Assembly: GCA_910589155.1 (NCBI GenBank)
Contig: CAJURY010000016.1
Location: forward strand, 1-30,404
Direction of reading: 5' to 3'
Source: an uncultured Oscillospiraceae bacterium
GTDB lineage: Bacteria > Bacillota > Clostridia > Oscillospirales > Oscillospiraceae
DNA length: 30,404 bases
Shown here: positions 30,351 to 30,404 of the stretch, in pieces
Layout of the letters: the number at the start of each line of letters is the position of its first letter
Position numbering within the stretch: position 1 is the stretch's first letter
Notes under the pieces: model-generated
Database searches by the model: none
Seen by the model: the letters and a program-made list of their open reading frames with translations, nothing else
Told to the model about the DNA's origin: nothing
Program-made: the position numbers and the translations under genes

Positions 30351-30404
30351 TTACTCAGCGTCAACGAAAGCAAGCTGGTAATTCATCATGAGGTTTGCAG
30401 CCTG
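30351..30404 (-). CDS. 3' end of an unidentified gene
   Basis: The last 17 codons and a TAA stop of a minus-strand gene that continues beyond the window. The visible peptide ends LMMNYQLAFVDAE. It is followed by a strong terminator, which supports it being real. Too little is present to name a family. Confidence 0.5.
   Translation of the reverse strand, partial: QAANLMMNYQLAFVDAE

Overview
The window looks like chromosomal DNA of a spore-forming Clostridia member, most plausibly a gut Oscillospirales/Ruminococcaceae-type bacterium. Grounds: spoIIGA-sigE, sigG and gpr with forespore-type promoters, Gram-positive Shine-Dalgarno sites with frequent GTG/TTG starts, class I cyclic-di-GMP (GEMM-I) riboswitches, TasA-type proteins, and genes suited to host glycans and mucins (M60 metallopeptidase, GH20). 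The genus cannot be fixed from sequence alone.

Layout. 1-860: a terminator from upstream, a 55-aa ribbon-helix-helix regulator (minus) and a divergent SLOG/DUF2493 gene. 911-3581 (minus): a coenzyme A operon, coaBC - PanT-like ECF S component - coaX. 3720-20173 (all minus): a surface and c-di-GMP island. In transcription order it has a consensus promoter, two tandem c-di-GMP-I riboswitches, a 1949-aa M60 (enhancin/mucinase-type) peptidase carrying a split dockerin, a secreted protein with a cohesin-like domain and InlB-like repeats, a small lipoprotein and a terminator. Then comes a three-gene phosphorelay (REC-HD-GYP-PAS-GGDEF regulator, HPt protein, hybrid histidine kinase with two receivers) and its terminator. 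Last is a second promoter with a third c-di-GMP-I riboswitch driving sipW - tasA - a second SipW-type exported protein with a Pro/Thr/Glu-rich tail. 20238-22687: rarA, a convergent S1-domain gene and a DUF951 gene. 22839-26640: sporulation genes spoIIGA-sigE, convergent sigG, and gpr. 26672-27082: rpsT. 27090-30404: an HxlR regulator divergent from a flavodoxin-fold oxidoreductase, a GtrA-like membrane protein, a cytoplasmic GH20 enzyme, and the 3' end of one more gene.

How it works together (inference). The island holds an enzyme predicted to make and degrade c-di-GMP, the phosphorelay likely to control it, and two surface operons whose leaders sense c-di-GMP. One operon builds a TasA-type fibre with its dedicated signal peptidase. 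The other secretes a mucin-type metallopeptidase and a possible scaffold partner. This would be a compact sensor - second messenger - riboswitch - adhesion/mucin circuit. The sipW leader and the promoter-proximal M60 leader share the riboswitch and also a homologous, partly covarying downstream region, so both expression platforms probably come from one ancestor. Stretches over 300 bases without a gene (6461-6902, 19751-20290, 25352-25762) hold, respectively, leader plus terminator, tandem riboswitch leader plus divergent promoters, and a sigG forespore promoter plus a cluster of DnaA-box-like sites.
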